DNA from: Olsenella sp. kh2p3
GTDB lineage: Bacteria > Actinomycetota > Coriobacteriia > Coriobacteriales > Atopobiaceae
Reading direction: 5' to 3'
Assembly: GCA_900119625.1 (NCBI GenBank)
Contig: FPKD01000011.1
Span: 1 to 50,420 of the forward strand
DNA: 50,420 nucleotides
The notes under the pieces are model-generated. The model was given only the letters and a program-made list of their open reading frames with translations. It was not told the DNA's origin and searched no databases. The position numbers and the translations under genes are program-made. Within the stretch, counting starts at the first letter, position 1; each line of letters opens with the position of its first letter. Positions 34,059 through 41,275 of this stretch are shown here, piece by piece.

Positions 34059-34183
34059 GGCTGCCTCCTGCGAGTTGTTTATCGAGGCAGATTCTAGCAA
34101 GGCCGCGCGACAGTAATTAGAGCGGCGAGAAGGACGCCGGGTCGCATGGAGAACGCCATGCCGCATGGAGGTCGGGGCCGTTT

Positions 34184-34290
34184 TGGAAAACTGCGACTTA
34201 ATAGCAGTTAGCCTCGTGCGTCGATGAGAGAAACCGCAGGTAAGGGGCAAGTGGCTTCTCGTTTGACGGCTATTAAGTCGCAGTTTTCCA
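34184..34290. repeat. Long structured inverted repeat, element B
   Basis: Perfect 22-bp arms (34184-34205, 34269-34290). Inside are CGTC/GACG and GAGAGAAACC/GGCTTCTC pairs closing a loop that starts GCAGGTA (34236-34242). Thus the whole 107 bp can fold into one long hairpin. Compared with element A, the arm bases differ but the pairing and the loop motif are kept. It lies 126 bp upstream of the dgt start. Confidence 0.7.
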
Positions 34291-34319
34291 GAGTCATAGG
34301 TGTCTCTCGCCGACACAAC

Positions 34320-34429
34320 TGCATGAAAATGCTGCTCCGGCGCCAAATTGACGCCGGAGCAGCAACTTTGTACGTGATTCCTGCGATAACGTGCCTCGGG
34401 CGTCAAGCCGGCACCAGAGAGAGCGTCGT
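34320..34429. repeat. Tandem intergenic hairpin repeat, locus 5
   Basis: GCTGCTCCGGCG...CGCCGGAGCAGC near 34331-34363 is a strong hairpin. A weaker second unit (CTCGGGCGTC...) follows after the linker TTTGTACGTGATTCCTGCGA. It lies just beyond the ATP-grasp gene. Confidence 0.7.
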
Positions 34430-34456
34430 GAGACAAAGGGAAACTCCCTTTGTCTC
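34430..34456 (-). repeat. GAGACAAAGGG palindrome, copy 3 (contains the stop codon)
   Basis: Perfect arms GAGACAAAGGG / CCCTTTGTCTC around 5 nt. The TGA stop of the ATP-grasp gene (34457-34455) is formed by its first bases. The arms would pair in the transcript right at translation termination. Confidence 0.85.
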
Positions 34457-35831
34457 ATTCCACGACGAGGCAGCCCATGTTGAGGCGGTGCGTCCACTCG
34501 CCAATGACGTTGCCAATGCCACAGCGGGTGAAGACGCCGCCGAACTTCCCGTTGAAGAGGAAGAGCCCCTCCATGTTGCTCATCTCGGGGGCGTCGAGCG
34601 GGTCCTCGCCAGGCTTGAGAACGCCGCCGCGCAGGGTGGGCGTACGGTACTGAGGCGCATACGCCTGCACCACACCGCCGTTCTTTGCGCAGGTGGCAAG
34701 CGCGCTCTCCCACTCCTCCTGCGACTTGCAGTCAAGGCCGGCCACCACGCCCACGGCGTTGTAGCCACCCGCAGGCTTCACGATCCAGCGGTCCTTCTCG
34801 GCATAGGGCGAGAGATCAGAATCGGCGGTGAGCAGCACCGTCTCCGGAACGTGTGCGTCGATGAACGCGCGCTCCTCGGGAGTGAGTATGCCGTCTACCG
34901 CATCCGAGCGCATAATCGCGAAGACGGTCTTTGTGGCGCACGGCCAGGTCCTGTAGCCGCCAATGACGCAGGCAAGGCCACGGCGCGCAGCCTCTGCCAG
35001 GGCGTCGGCTCCGGCGCAGGGCTTCTCGGCAATCTCGGACGTGACAGCACGGCGGTACACGCAGGAGACGGGGCCACCGGGCGCCATGAGGAGGTCGGTA
35101 CCGGCCACGTGCTCGATATGCAGGTCGCGAATGTCGCAGAACTGAGCATAGATGCCCCTGTCGGAGAGACGCCAGAGGAAGTCCTCAAGCTCGTCCGTCG
35201 ACGCACTCTCGGTGTAGTCGACAATACACAGCGACGGATGTTCAACGCTGCTGCCAAAACGGTCGGCATTTGCCCAGCTCACATACGTGTCGCGAATGGC
35301 GTCGATGGCCTCTCCCACGACATCGTACGTCGTGATGTTGGGGTGCTTCTCGGCAAACTTGCGGTAGGCCTGGGTTGCCTGGATGGCGCGGGTGACCTCG
35401 ACGGTCGAGGTCATGCCGGCAGAGCCGTCTGTGTTGAGCTCACAGAACTGGTAGTCGCCCGTCTCCTCGTTGAAGAAGACATCCACACGCGCGATGGGAA
35501 TCATCTGCTCGTAGCCGGTGGGTACAAGCGTGAGCTCCTCAAGCTCCGGAGAGAAGTGGAAGAGCTTACGGAACTCAGGATTGCGCAGGTACTCGGCAGT
35601 GATCTTGTCCATGATGCGACCCATGGTCTCGGCGGCATCGCGCAGGATCTTAATCTGCTCGCCGTCAAAGATCTTGGGCGTCATGGCCCAAGAAACGGGT
35701 CCGCCATGGTAGAGCGCGTGGGTGGTGAGAAGGTAGCGATCCCCGGCCTCCCTGCTCTCAACGTCACCGGCAAGCTCGCGCACAGTCGAGAGGAACTCTT
35801 CCTCAAGCTCGCGTCCATGAAGACTAGTCAT
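34455..35831 (-). CDS. Glutathionylspermidine-synthase-like ATP-grasp ligase
   Basis: A 458-residue protein resembling the pre-ATP-grasp/ATP-grasp part of glutathionylspermidine synthase: ARVDVFFNEETGDYQFCELNTDGSAGM (substrate/Mg loop), a nucleotide-binding Lys in DRWIVKPAGGYNAVG, and an end LFLFNGKFGGVFTRCGIGN. There is no amidase (CHAP) domain, so it is not the bifunctional enzyme. It likely makes an amide or peptide-like bond at ATP cost; substrates are unknown. The ATG at 35831 is chosen over GTG 35840 because AGGAAG is 8 nt before the ATG and touches the GTG. It stands alone, with a TACAAT -10 candidate at 35910-35915 (minus). Confidence 0.78.
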   Translation of the reverse strand: MTSLHGRELEEEFLSTVRELAGDVESREAGDRYLLTTHALYHGGPVSWAMTPKIFDGEQIKILRDAAETMGRIMDKITAEYLRNPEFRKLFHFSPELEELTLVPTGYEQMIPIARVDVFFNEETGDYQFCELNTDGSAGMTSTVEVTRAIQATQAYRKFAEKHPNITTYDVVGEAIDAIRDTYVSWANADRFGSSVEHPSLCIVDYTESASTDELEDFLWRLSDRGIYAQFCDIRDLHIEHVAGTDLLMAPGGPVSCVYRRAVTSEIAEKPCAGADALAEAARRGLACVIGGYRTWPCATKTVFAIMRSDAVDGILTPEERAFIDAHVPETVLLTADSDLSPYAEKDRWIVKPAGGYNAVGVVAGLDCKSQEEWESALATCAKNGGVVQAYAPQYRTPTLRGGVLKPGEDPLDAPEMSNMEGLFLFNGKFGGVFTRCGIGNVIGEWTHRLNMGCLVVE

Positions 35832-36025
35832 ATGGGTCACTTCCTGATCACCATGCCGCTACACGACAATTCGGTGAACGTTACCAATCTTTCTGTAAGT
35901 TGTTGCCCGATTGTAGACGCTTGGAAACAGCATCATTGATTCTGCACACAGCATGACGAGCGAATCTTTGTGACAGGAAGCTGAAATGTATGGCCGTGGT
36001 GACATTTTGGCACCGGTAGATCACG

Positions 36026-37882
36026 CTACGGACGGCTCATGAAGTGCATTCCCTTCTCCGGGTACACCGTGAGGCCAAGCTTCTCCTGAAGCGCAATGGA
36101 GGCCTGATTGTCGGGCCACACCTCTCCCCAGGGCACAAGACCGCGGTCGAGCTGCTCGTTGATCTTCGCGGACTCAAGCGCGGTTGCCCACCCACGCCGG
36201 CGCTGCTCGGGAAAGACCTCCAGCATGCCAATGGCGCCTTCGGGATGCTCGCCGATAAATGCGCAGAGACGCCCCGCCTCAAAGCCTCCCAGCACAAGTC
36301 CGCGTGCGAGAATGTCCTCCAGCTCGCCGGGCGCCAGGTACTCAGGGTGCGAGTAGTGCGAGGCAACAAGCTCGGCGTACGCTGGCGTGAGCGTGCGGAT
36401 ATCGAGCGTAGGGTCTACCTCAAGGCGGCCCTTCTTCTCGTAGACAACCATGTTGCAGGGGGCGTCCTCGGTTAGGCCAAGGTCGCGGCGCACGTCGTGC
36501 ACGGGCGCGGAGCCAAGGACGCACACCAGGTCGCGCGAGGCAAAGACGTCGAGCGCCTCGCGCATGGCCTTCCGGGAGGTCCCCCAGACAAAAGTCCCGT
36601 GGCGCGGCACCTCAAGGAGGCACACGCCCTTCTCGGCGACAAGGACCTCACCAATCCCGCGGCGCGCGCACTCGAGGATGGGGAACGCCTCGTGCGGACC
36701 GTCCGAGAGAAGCCCTATCGCCCGTGCGCGGCGGGTCTCCGCGGGCTCAGCCAGCGCATCCATGATATAGGCCAGGCGCTCCGCGATGACGGCAGAGCCA
36801 TCGGCGTTGGGGTGCTCGTAGCCGTCGGCCATGAGGACTGGGCTTGCCTGCAGGAGGCGCGAGCCCTCGACCAGATGCATGCCGGGGTTGGCCGCCACCG
36901 CGGTGCGGATAAGGTCGGGCACGGCGGCAAAGCAGCTGCCCCGGTGCGTGGGGTGCGTCTCGTCCAGATGCCAGAGGGGCGTAAGCGTCCAGGTAGACGC
37001 CTCGGGCCACGCCTCGGCAACCTCGAAGAGGCTCGTGCGAATGTCACGCGAGATGCGCATCTCCTGGCAGGGTTCGTAGCGGTAGTTCTCGCCGAGCTCC
37101 ACCACCACGGCCGCGGGCGACGCCTCGTCTGCCAGGCCAACGGTAGAGCCCGGCAGGAAGACCTGGCCGCCGATGCCTTGGTTGAGCACGTCCATACCAA
37201 GCCGCGTGGCGAGAAGGGCCGGCCAGTTGTGCGCAGGGTCGCCGGCAACGAAGCCCTGGGCGATGGAGTCGCCAATCACCAGCAGCTGGTCGCGAGCGGG
37301 AACCGCCTCGATTACGTTGCCGTCGCCCACCACGTGACGCAGGTCGCAGCTTGTGAGGCAGGGCAGCCACACGCGCACGTGGTGATGGCGACCCATGCCG
37401 GGTAGGCGCTGGAGGTTGCTCTCGGGCGCCTCGTTGGGGTCGTCAAGCGCAAACTCCACGCGCGTCACACCGTCGCGGTTCTCCTCGGGAAGCACGCAGG
37501 GCAGATGGCGGCCGTCGACGTCGCACGAGAAGCCGTCGAGGGGGCCGTCTGGCGCAAAGGCGCACTCAGCGGCCTCGTCGAGCACCTCGCGCGAGCCGCG
37601 CGGAAACGGCTCCACGCGCGCCTCGAGCACGATGGCGGAGGAGTCCGTCTCAAACTCCACGGTGACGCCCGCCGTGCAGGCGGCCATTGCGCGATAGAGC
37701 CCCGGGTGCCAGGCCCGACAGCTCCCGATAGCCTTGAGCTGGCTCTTTGCAAAGCGCCAGGGGTGAGTCCATCCGCGGCCCAACGGCTCTGTCCACACGG
37801 CACCGTGGAGCAGACCCTCTGCGGGAACGCTCACGAGCAGGTCGGCCATGTCCTTCTCGTCCATGAGTTCACTGACGCTCAT
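36026..37882 (-). CDS. Fusion of SGNH/GDSL hydrolase and GNAT acetyltransferase
   Basis: A 618-residue two-enzyme protein. Residues ~20-190 are a β-rich N-terminal domain as in SGNH carbohydrate esterases. The SGNH blocks are GDSIAQG (204-210, Ser206), NQGIGGQ (234-240), GEN (264-266) and an Asp353/His357 pair in DGYEHPN, with one residue more than the usual DxxH. From ~385 to the end is a GNAT protein: ILECARRGIGEVLVAE, then the acetyl-CoA block LEVFPEQRRRGWATAL and WPDNQASIALQEKLGL. The sequence suggests de-acylation and acetylation linked on one substrate, perhaps a glycan (inference). No signal peptide is seen, so it is cytoplasmic. The RBS is weak; ATG codons 7 and 12 are alternatives. 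Confidence 0.85.
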   Translation of the reverse strand: MSVSELMDEKDMADLLVSVPAEGLLHGAVWTEPLGRGWTHPWRFAKSQLKAIGSCRAWHPGLYRAMAACTAGVTVEFETDSSAIVLEARVEPFPRGSREVLDEAAECAFAPDGPLDGFSCDVDGRHLPCVLPEENRDGVTRVEFALDDPNEAPESNLQRLPGMGRHHHVRVWLPCLTSCDLRHVVGDGNVIEAVPARDQLLVIGDSIAQGFVAGDPAHNWPALLATRLGMDVLNQGIGGQVFLPGSTVGLADEASPAAVVVELGENYRYEPCQEMRISRDIRTSLFEVAEAWPEASTWTLTPLWHLDETHPTHRGSCFAAVPDLIRTAVAANPGMHLVEGSRLLQASPVLMADGYEHPNADGSAVIAERLAYIMDALAEPAETRRARAIGLLSDGPHEAFPILECARRGIGEVLVAEKGVCLLEVPRHGTFVWGTSRKAMREALDVFASRDLVCVLGSAPVHDVRRDLGLTEDAPCNMVVYEKKGRLEVDPTLDIRTLTPAYAELVASHYSHPEYLAPGELEDILARGLVLGGFEAGRLCAFIGEHPEGAIGMLEVFPEQRRRGWATALESAKINEQLDRGLVPWGEVWPDNQASIALQEKLGLTVYPEKGMHFMSRP

Positions 37883-37989
37883 CGCACGTCGCCCCTCTGC
37901 GATTCAGCCACGTTGTGTGCGCTGCGATTGTTGTTTGCGAGCATCCATTGTGGCAGAAACGAAGACGGCGTGGGCGCTGAGCAATAACG

Positions 37990-38097
37990 CTTCAAGCGAG
38001 TTGCTAAAACGGGACTCCCGGCGAGAAAACGGCGCCGGAGAGGGGGTTTCGTACGCAATCGCTGCGATAACGGCTCTTCCGGCGCCCGGCGCTCGGC
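37990..38097. repeat. Tandem intergenic hairpin repeat, locus 6
   Basis: Hairpin CTCCCGGCG...CGCCGGAGAG near 38017-38043, then the linker TTTCGTACGCAATCGCTGCG, then a half unit GGCTCTTCCGGCGCC running into the glycosylase stop codon. The second hairpin lacks its right arm, as if truncated at the gene end. Confidence 0.7.
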
Positions 38098-38098
38098 G

Positions 38099-38635
38099 CT
38101 ATTCCCCGTCGGCCGCGCGCCGGAGCGGTTCGTAGGCAACGACAAGGTCGTCGAAGCGCATCCGGGCGTTCGCCGGGCTCGTGGAGGGAAGCCCCGTGCA
38201 TGGAACGCCGCACGCAGGCTCAATGAGCCGCTGGTAGAGCCTTGTGGCGGTGCCACCGGTACAGAACACGCGCACGATAGGAGCCGCCGATAGAATCCTG
38301 CCCACGTCATTGGGCACGGGATCGCGGATGGAGGCGTCGCTCGCCCCCACGATGGTGCAACTTGCAAGCACGTCCCACAGGGCAACGTGGTGGCGCAGGC
38401 ACAGGTCGCGACGGTCGTCGTTGCTCGCGGGCACAGGCTCTCCCCAAAGCGCCGCCATCACGCGCCAGAAGCGGTTCTGCGGGTTGCCATAGTAGAAGCG
38501 CACCTCTCGCGACTTGGGGCTGGGCATGGTCCCTAGCACAAGCACGCGGCTCATCCCATCAAATATAGGCTCAAGAGGATGAACGACGCGCTGGCCCGTA
38601 GGGGCGGACGTCTCTTTGCCTGCTCTACTCGCCAT
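38099..38635 (-). CDS. DNA-deoxyinosine glycosylase (UDG superfamily)
   Basis: A 178-residue protein of the uracil-DNA glycosylase superfamily, matching the DNA-deoxyinosine glycosylase group: VLVLGTMPSPKSREVRFYYGNPQNRFW at the start, ALWDVLASCTIVGASDASI, and TGLPSTSPANARMRF at the end. It would excise hypoxanthine (from deaminated adenine) from DNA. The ATG at 38635 overlaps the end of the phosphatase gene by 11 nt, with GGAG upstream; earlier in-frame codons are antisense shadow. Confidence 0.87.
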   Translation of the reverse strand: MASRAGKETSAPTGQRVVHPLEPIFDGMSRVLVLGTMPSPKSREVRFYYGNPQNRFWRVMAALWGEPVPASNDDRRDLCLRHHVALWDVLASCTIVGASDASIRDPVPNDVGRILSAAPIVRVFCTGGTATRLYQRLIEPACGVPCTGLPSTSPANARMRFDDLVVAYEPLRRAADGE

Positions 38636-39428
38636 CGCGAACGGGCTCCGCGAACTCCTCGCCGTCATCCAGGCGTACCATCGTAATCTGGCCAAAGCCC
38701 GCGCCGCCCGCAGCACCGGAGTCGATGTCCCAGCGGTCCGCCACGCCACCTGTTGCGTCACACGCGCCCACGCGCACCATCTGCGCAATGCCGTCACTGT
38801 TTCTCACCGGACGGTCGAACTCGTCCGTCATGGACGTAAGGTAGGGCGTGGGGGTGTGGCCAGCCACGACGATGGGACCCTCTCCCCTCTCGTTAAGCAA
38901 CCCCGTAGGAACCGACCAGAACTCGTCGCGAATCCACAGCAGGTCGTCGGGGGTCTGCTCGCCGATAAGTGCATCAAGAGCGCAATCATTCCACGCGCCG
39001 TCTGCCGGCAGCGGTCCACCTGGGCGAATGCCGGCGTGAGCCATGATATAGGGACGACCCGCCACCTCAATGTGCGCAGAGAGCGGAAGGTTGCGCACCC
39101 AGCCGATAAGCTCGCTCGCCTCATCATCCGAGGCACCCTCGAGCCCGGAGAGCGTTGCCATGCCACCGTTGATGGCCCAGTTGGCCTGGGAAACAACGTC
39201 GTCCTTGTGGTCGAGCGCGTCAAGCATGAGGTCCTCGTGGTTGCCCTTGAGCACGCGAACGTTGGGAAGCGAGCGCACCACGCGCATGACGCCAACGGGA
39301 TCTGGCCCGCGGTCAATCATGTCTCCCAGGCAGAAAACAACGTCTTCTGCGCAAGGAGACACGCGCTCGAGCACGCGCTCGAGCGTCGCACGATGCCCGT
39401 GGACATCAGAAAAGACGTATGTCGACAT
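38625..39428 (-). CDS. Calcineurin-like metallophosphatase
   Basis: A 267-residue protein with the metallophosphoesterase motifs FSDVHGH (Asp8, His10), GDMIDRG (35-41), KGNHED, and later histidines in MAHAGIRPGG and VAGHTPTPY. It resembles bacterial PPP-type Ser/Thr or diadenosine-tetraphosphate phosphatases (PrpE/ApaH-like). The substrate cannot be told. It is transcribed with, and overlaps, the deoxyinosine glycosylase gene. Confidence 0.9.
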   Translation of the reverse strand: MSTYVFSDVHGHRATLERVLERVSPCAEDVVFCLGDMIDRGPDPVGVMRVVRSLPNVRVLKGNHEDLMLDALDHKDDVVSQANWAINGGMATLSGLEGASDDEASELIGWVRNLPLSAHIEVAGRPYIMAHAGIRPGGPLPADGAWNDCALDALIGEQTPDDLLWIRDEFWSVPTGLLNERGEGPIVVAGHTPTPYLTSMTDEFDRPVRNSDGIAQMVRVGACDATGGVADRWDIDSGAAGGAGFGQITMVRLDDGEEFAEPVRDGE

Positions 39429-39481
39429 GGCGGCACCCCCCCGTCGTTGGCCATGGACACTAGCTTAGACCTGCGGCTGGT

Positions 39482-39994
39482 TTAACGCAAAACATACCGT
39501 GAGCGTAGCTTTTGGCGCTCTCGGCGAAGTTTCCACGGGCTAAGCGAGCCAATCTCAACAACGCGCGGGACGCGCGGAGCATCCCCGCTCGCTCGGTCAA
39601 GTTCGCGAAGGACCTCCTGCATTGTGGGCTCGAGACGCTCCTTCTTGAGCATGCACTCCCACACCACGATGACGGTCCAACCATCCTGTACCAGCAGCGC
39701 ATTGTCACGAGAGTCGCGCTCCCTGTTGCGCTCGAACTTTGCCTTCCAGAACTCCACGTTGCTCTTTGGTAGCGGCAGGGCACAGTGGGGGCATCGGTGC
39801 CAGAAGCAGCCGTTCACAAATATGGCAACGCGCCTGCCGGGAAAGCAGATGTCGGGCTTGCCCGGCGCCTTCTTCCAGTGCAGGCGGTATCCGGTGTAGC
39901 CAGCCTCACGCAGCCGAGCCCGCACCAGCAGCTCGGGCTTGGTGTTCTTGCTCTTGTTCGCCTGCATCACATGGCGCGTTGCCTCGCTCGTCAA
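39482..39994 (-). CDS. vsr: Very short patch repair endonuclease (Vsr), orphan
   Basis: A 170-residue protein: SKNTKPELLVRARLREAGYTGYRLH, then the catalytic Asp48 in GKPDICFPGRRVAIFVNGCFWHRCPHC with the zinc-binding His/Cys set. Vsr nicks at T:G mismatches produced by deamination of 5-methylcytosine next to a Dcm-type methylase. The C-terminal ~45 residues are a basic extension. No cytosine methyltransferase or restriction gene adjoins it. The TTG start overlaps the upstream gene's TGA (TTGA); an ATG nine codons in is an alternative. Confidence 0.92.
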   Translation of the reverse strand: MTSEATRHVMQANKSKNTKPELLVRARLREAGYTGYRLHWKKAPGKPDICFPGRRVAIFVNGCFWHRCPHCALPLPKSNVEFWKAKFERNRERDSRDNALLVQDGWTVIVVWECMLKKERLEPTMQEVLRELDRASGDAPRVPRVVEIGSLSPWKLRRERQKLRSRYVLR

Positions 39995-40974
39995 GACGCA
40001 GCGACACCCACCTGCGCGAGCGGGGCGTCAATGGGAGCAGGCGCCCCCTCAAAGTTGAGGTTGCCCGTAAGCGCGCACGCGGCATCGTCACCAAAGTCGC
40101 GCGAGAGCACGGCCGCGACCACGGCAGACGCACGGTCCAAGGCTCGCTCATACAGATCTTCGAACGAATCCCTGCTCACAACACCCGTTGCGAGGTTGGT
40201 CCATGCGCGGTGCTCGCTGTTATCAAACTCCGAGGAAGCAGACGCCCGCACGCGATGCGAAAGCGCGCCATAGGTGGAGTAGGGAGTGCCAGTTATAGCG
40301 CGCTCAAGGGCGGCGACCACGTTGCGGTGCGGCTCGCGCGTAGCGTACAGCAGGCGCATGATGGTGCGGTAGCAGCCCACCGAAACCGAGAAGGTGGTGG
40401 GGTCGATGGGCTTGTCGTACGTCCAGAGCGCCGCATAGAAATAAATCTTGTCGATAATGGCAAGCACCTCACGAGAAGCGCGCAGGATATTTGCAAACGG
40501 ACGGTACTCGGCAATGGTCTTGGCAGTCTTGCGATAGAGAACCGCCTCGTCCAGGTCGCGCTCCACCTCCATGTGAACCTTGCCGTCATACTCCGGTCCC
40601 AGCTCGGACACACCCGCATGCGTGAGGTCGTATGCCCAGGCGTTCACAAAGGGGTGGACCGTTGAGTCAAGCAGCCAATGGCACGAGAAGCCCGCCAGGT
40701 ACGCTGAACCCACGTCCTTCTCGCGCTTGGGAAGGCGGTCGACGGCCTCACGCATGGCGGAGAGAAGCCGCGCGGGGCGCTCGTCGTGCATGAGGTTTCC
40801 CACCTTTGCCCACTTGGCCATGAGGGGGTAAATGGTGATGTAGAAGAGCGGGTCTGGACCTTGGCTTCCCAGCAGGAAGGCGTCGCGCTCGTCGAGGGTC
40901 GCCAGAGGCAGCTCTGCCTTTGCGCGATCGGCAACATCGCGAGCAAAGAAGTCGTGCGTGAGAATGTCTGGCAT
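39991..40974 (-). CDS. Zinc-dependent phospholipase C family protein
   Basis: A 327-residue largely helical protein. MPDILTHDFFARDVAD, AFLLGSQGPDPLFY, GNLMHDERPARLL, YLAGFSCHWLLDSTVHPFVNA and KVHMEVERDLDEAVL supply the His/Asp pattern of the bacterial zinc-dependent phospholipase C/S1-P1-like fold. No signal peptide is present, so an intracellular hydrolase is more likely than a toxin; the substrate is unknown. The ATG at 40974 has AAAGGGG upstream. It overlaps vsr by 4 nt. Confidence 0.82.
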   Translation of the reverse strand: MPDILTHDFFARDVADRAKAELPLATLDERDAFLLGSQGPDPLFYITIYPLMAKWAKVGNLMHDERPARLLSAMREAVDRLPKREKDVGSAYLAGFSCHWLLDSTVHPFVNAWAYDLTHAGVSELGPEYDGKVHMEVERDLDEAVLYRKTAKTIAEYRPFANILRASREVLAIIDKIYFYAALWTYDKPIDPTTFSVSVGCYRTIMRLLYATREPHRNVVAALERAITGTPYSTYGALSHRVRASASSEFDNSEHRAWTNLATGVVSRDSFEDLYERALDRASAVVAAVLSRDFGDDAACALTGNLNFEGAPAPIDAPLAQVGVAAS

Positions 40975-41275
40975 CGTGACCCCTTTCCGGTTCAGGCGGG
41001 CGCGTGGTCGCGCAAGACGGACGCAAAGCACACCCGTTCCGCCATTATGCCCCATCCAGAGGACGCCAGACGGGCGGCGCGGTAACAGATAGCGTCACGT
41101 GTGCAACAGGGTTGTACGCCCGCGGCACCCACGCATCCGCATGGCGCCACGTGCGTGCCGTACCGCACAAGCCATTACATAATCCTGACATAAGCCGTGA
41201 TTTTCGACGGCATCCAAACGATAACGTTTTGAAGTGTATGAGCGTGAGACGCGAAGCCAAACAGAGAGGAACACG
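40975..41275. other. Divergent intergenic region with a LacI-like palindrome
   Basis: No gene is seen. AAACGATAACGTTT at 41216-41229 is a 5+4+5 palindrome of the kind bound by LacI-family repressors (central CG spacing), 46 nt before the MFS start. GATAAC inside it may also be the -10. No local regulator gene is present. Confidence 0.4.

Noticed and set aside
34059..34436. N-terminal extension of the dgt frame by 126 codons
   Set aside because: It runs through element B and a hairpin repeat, has no RBS, and the ATG at 34058 has GGAGG and gives family length.
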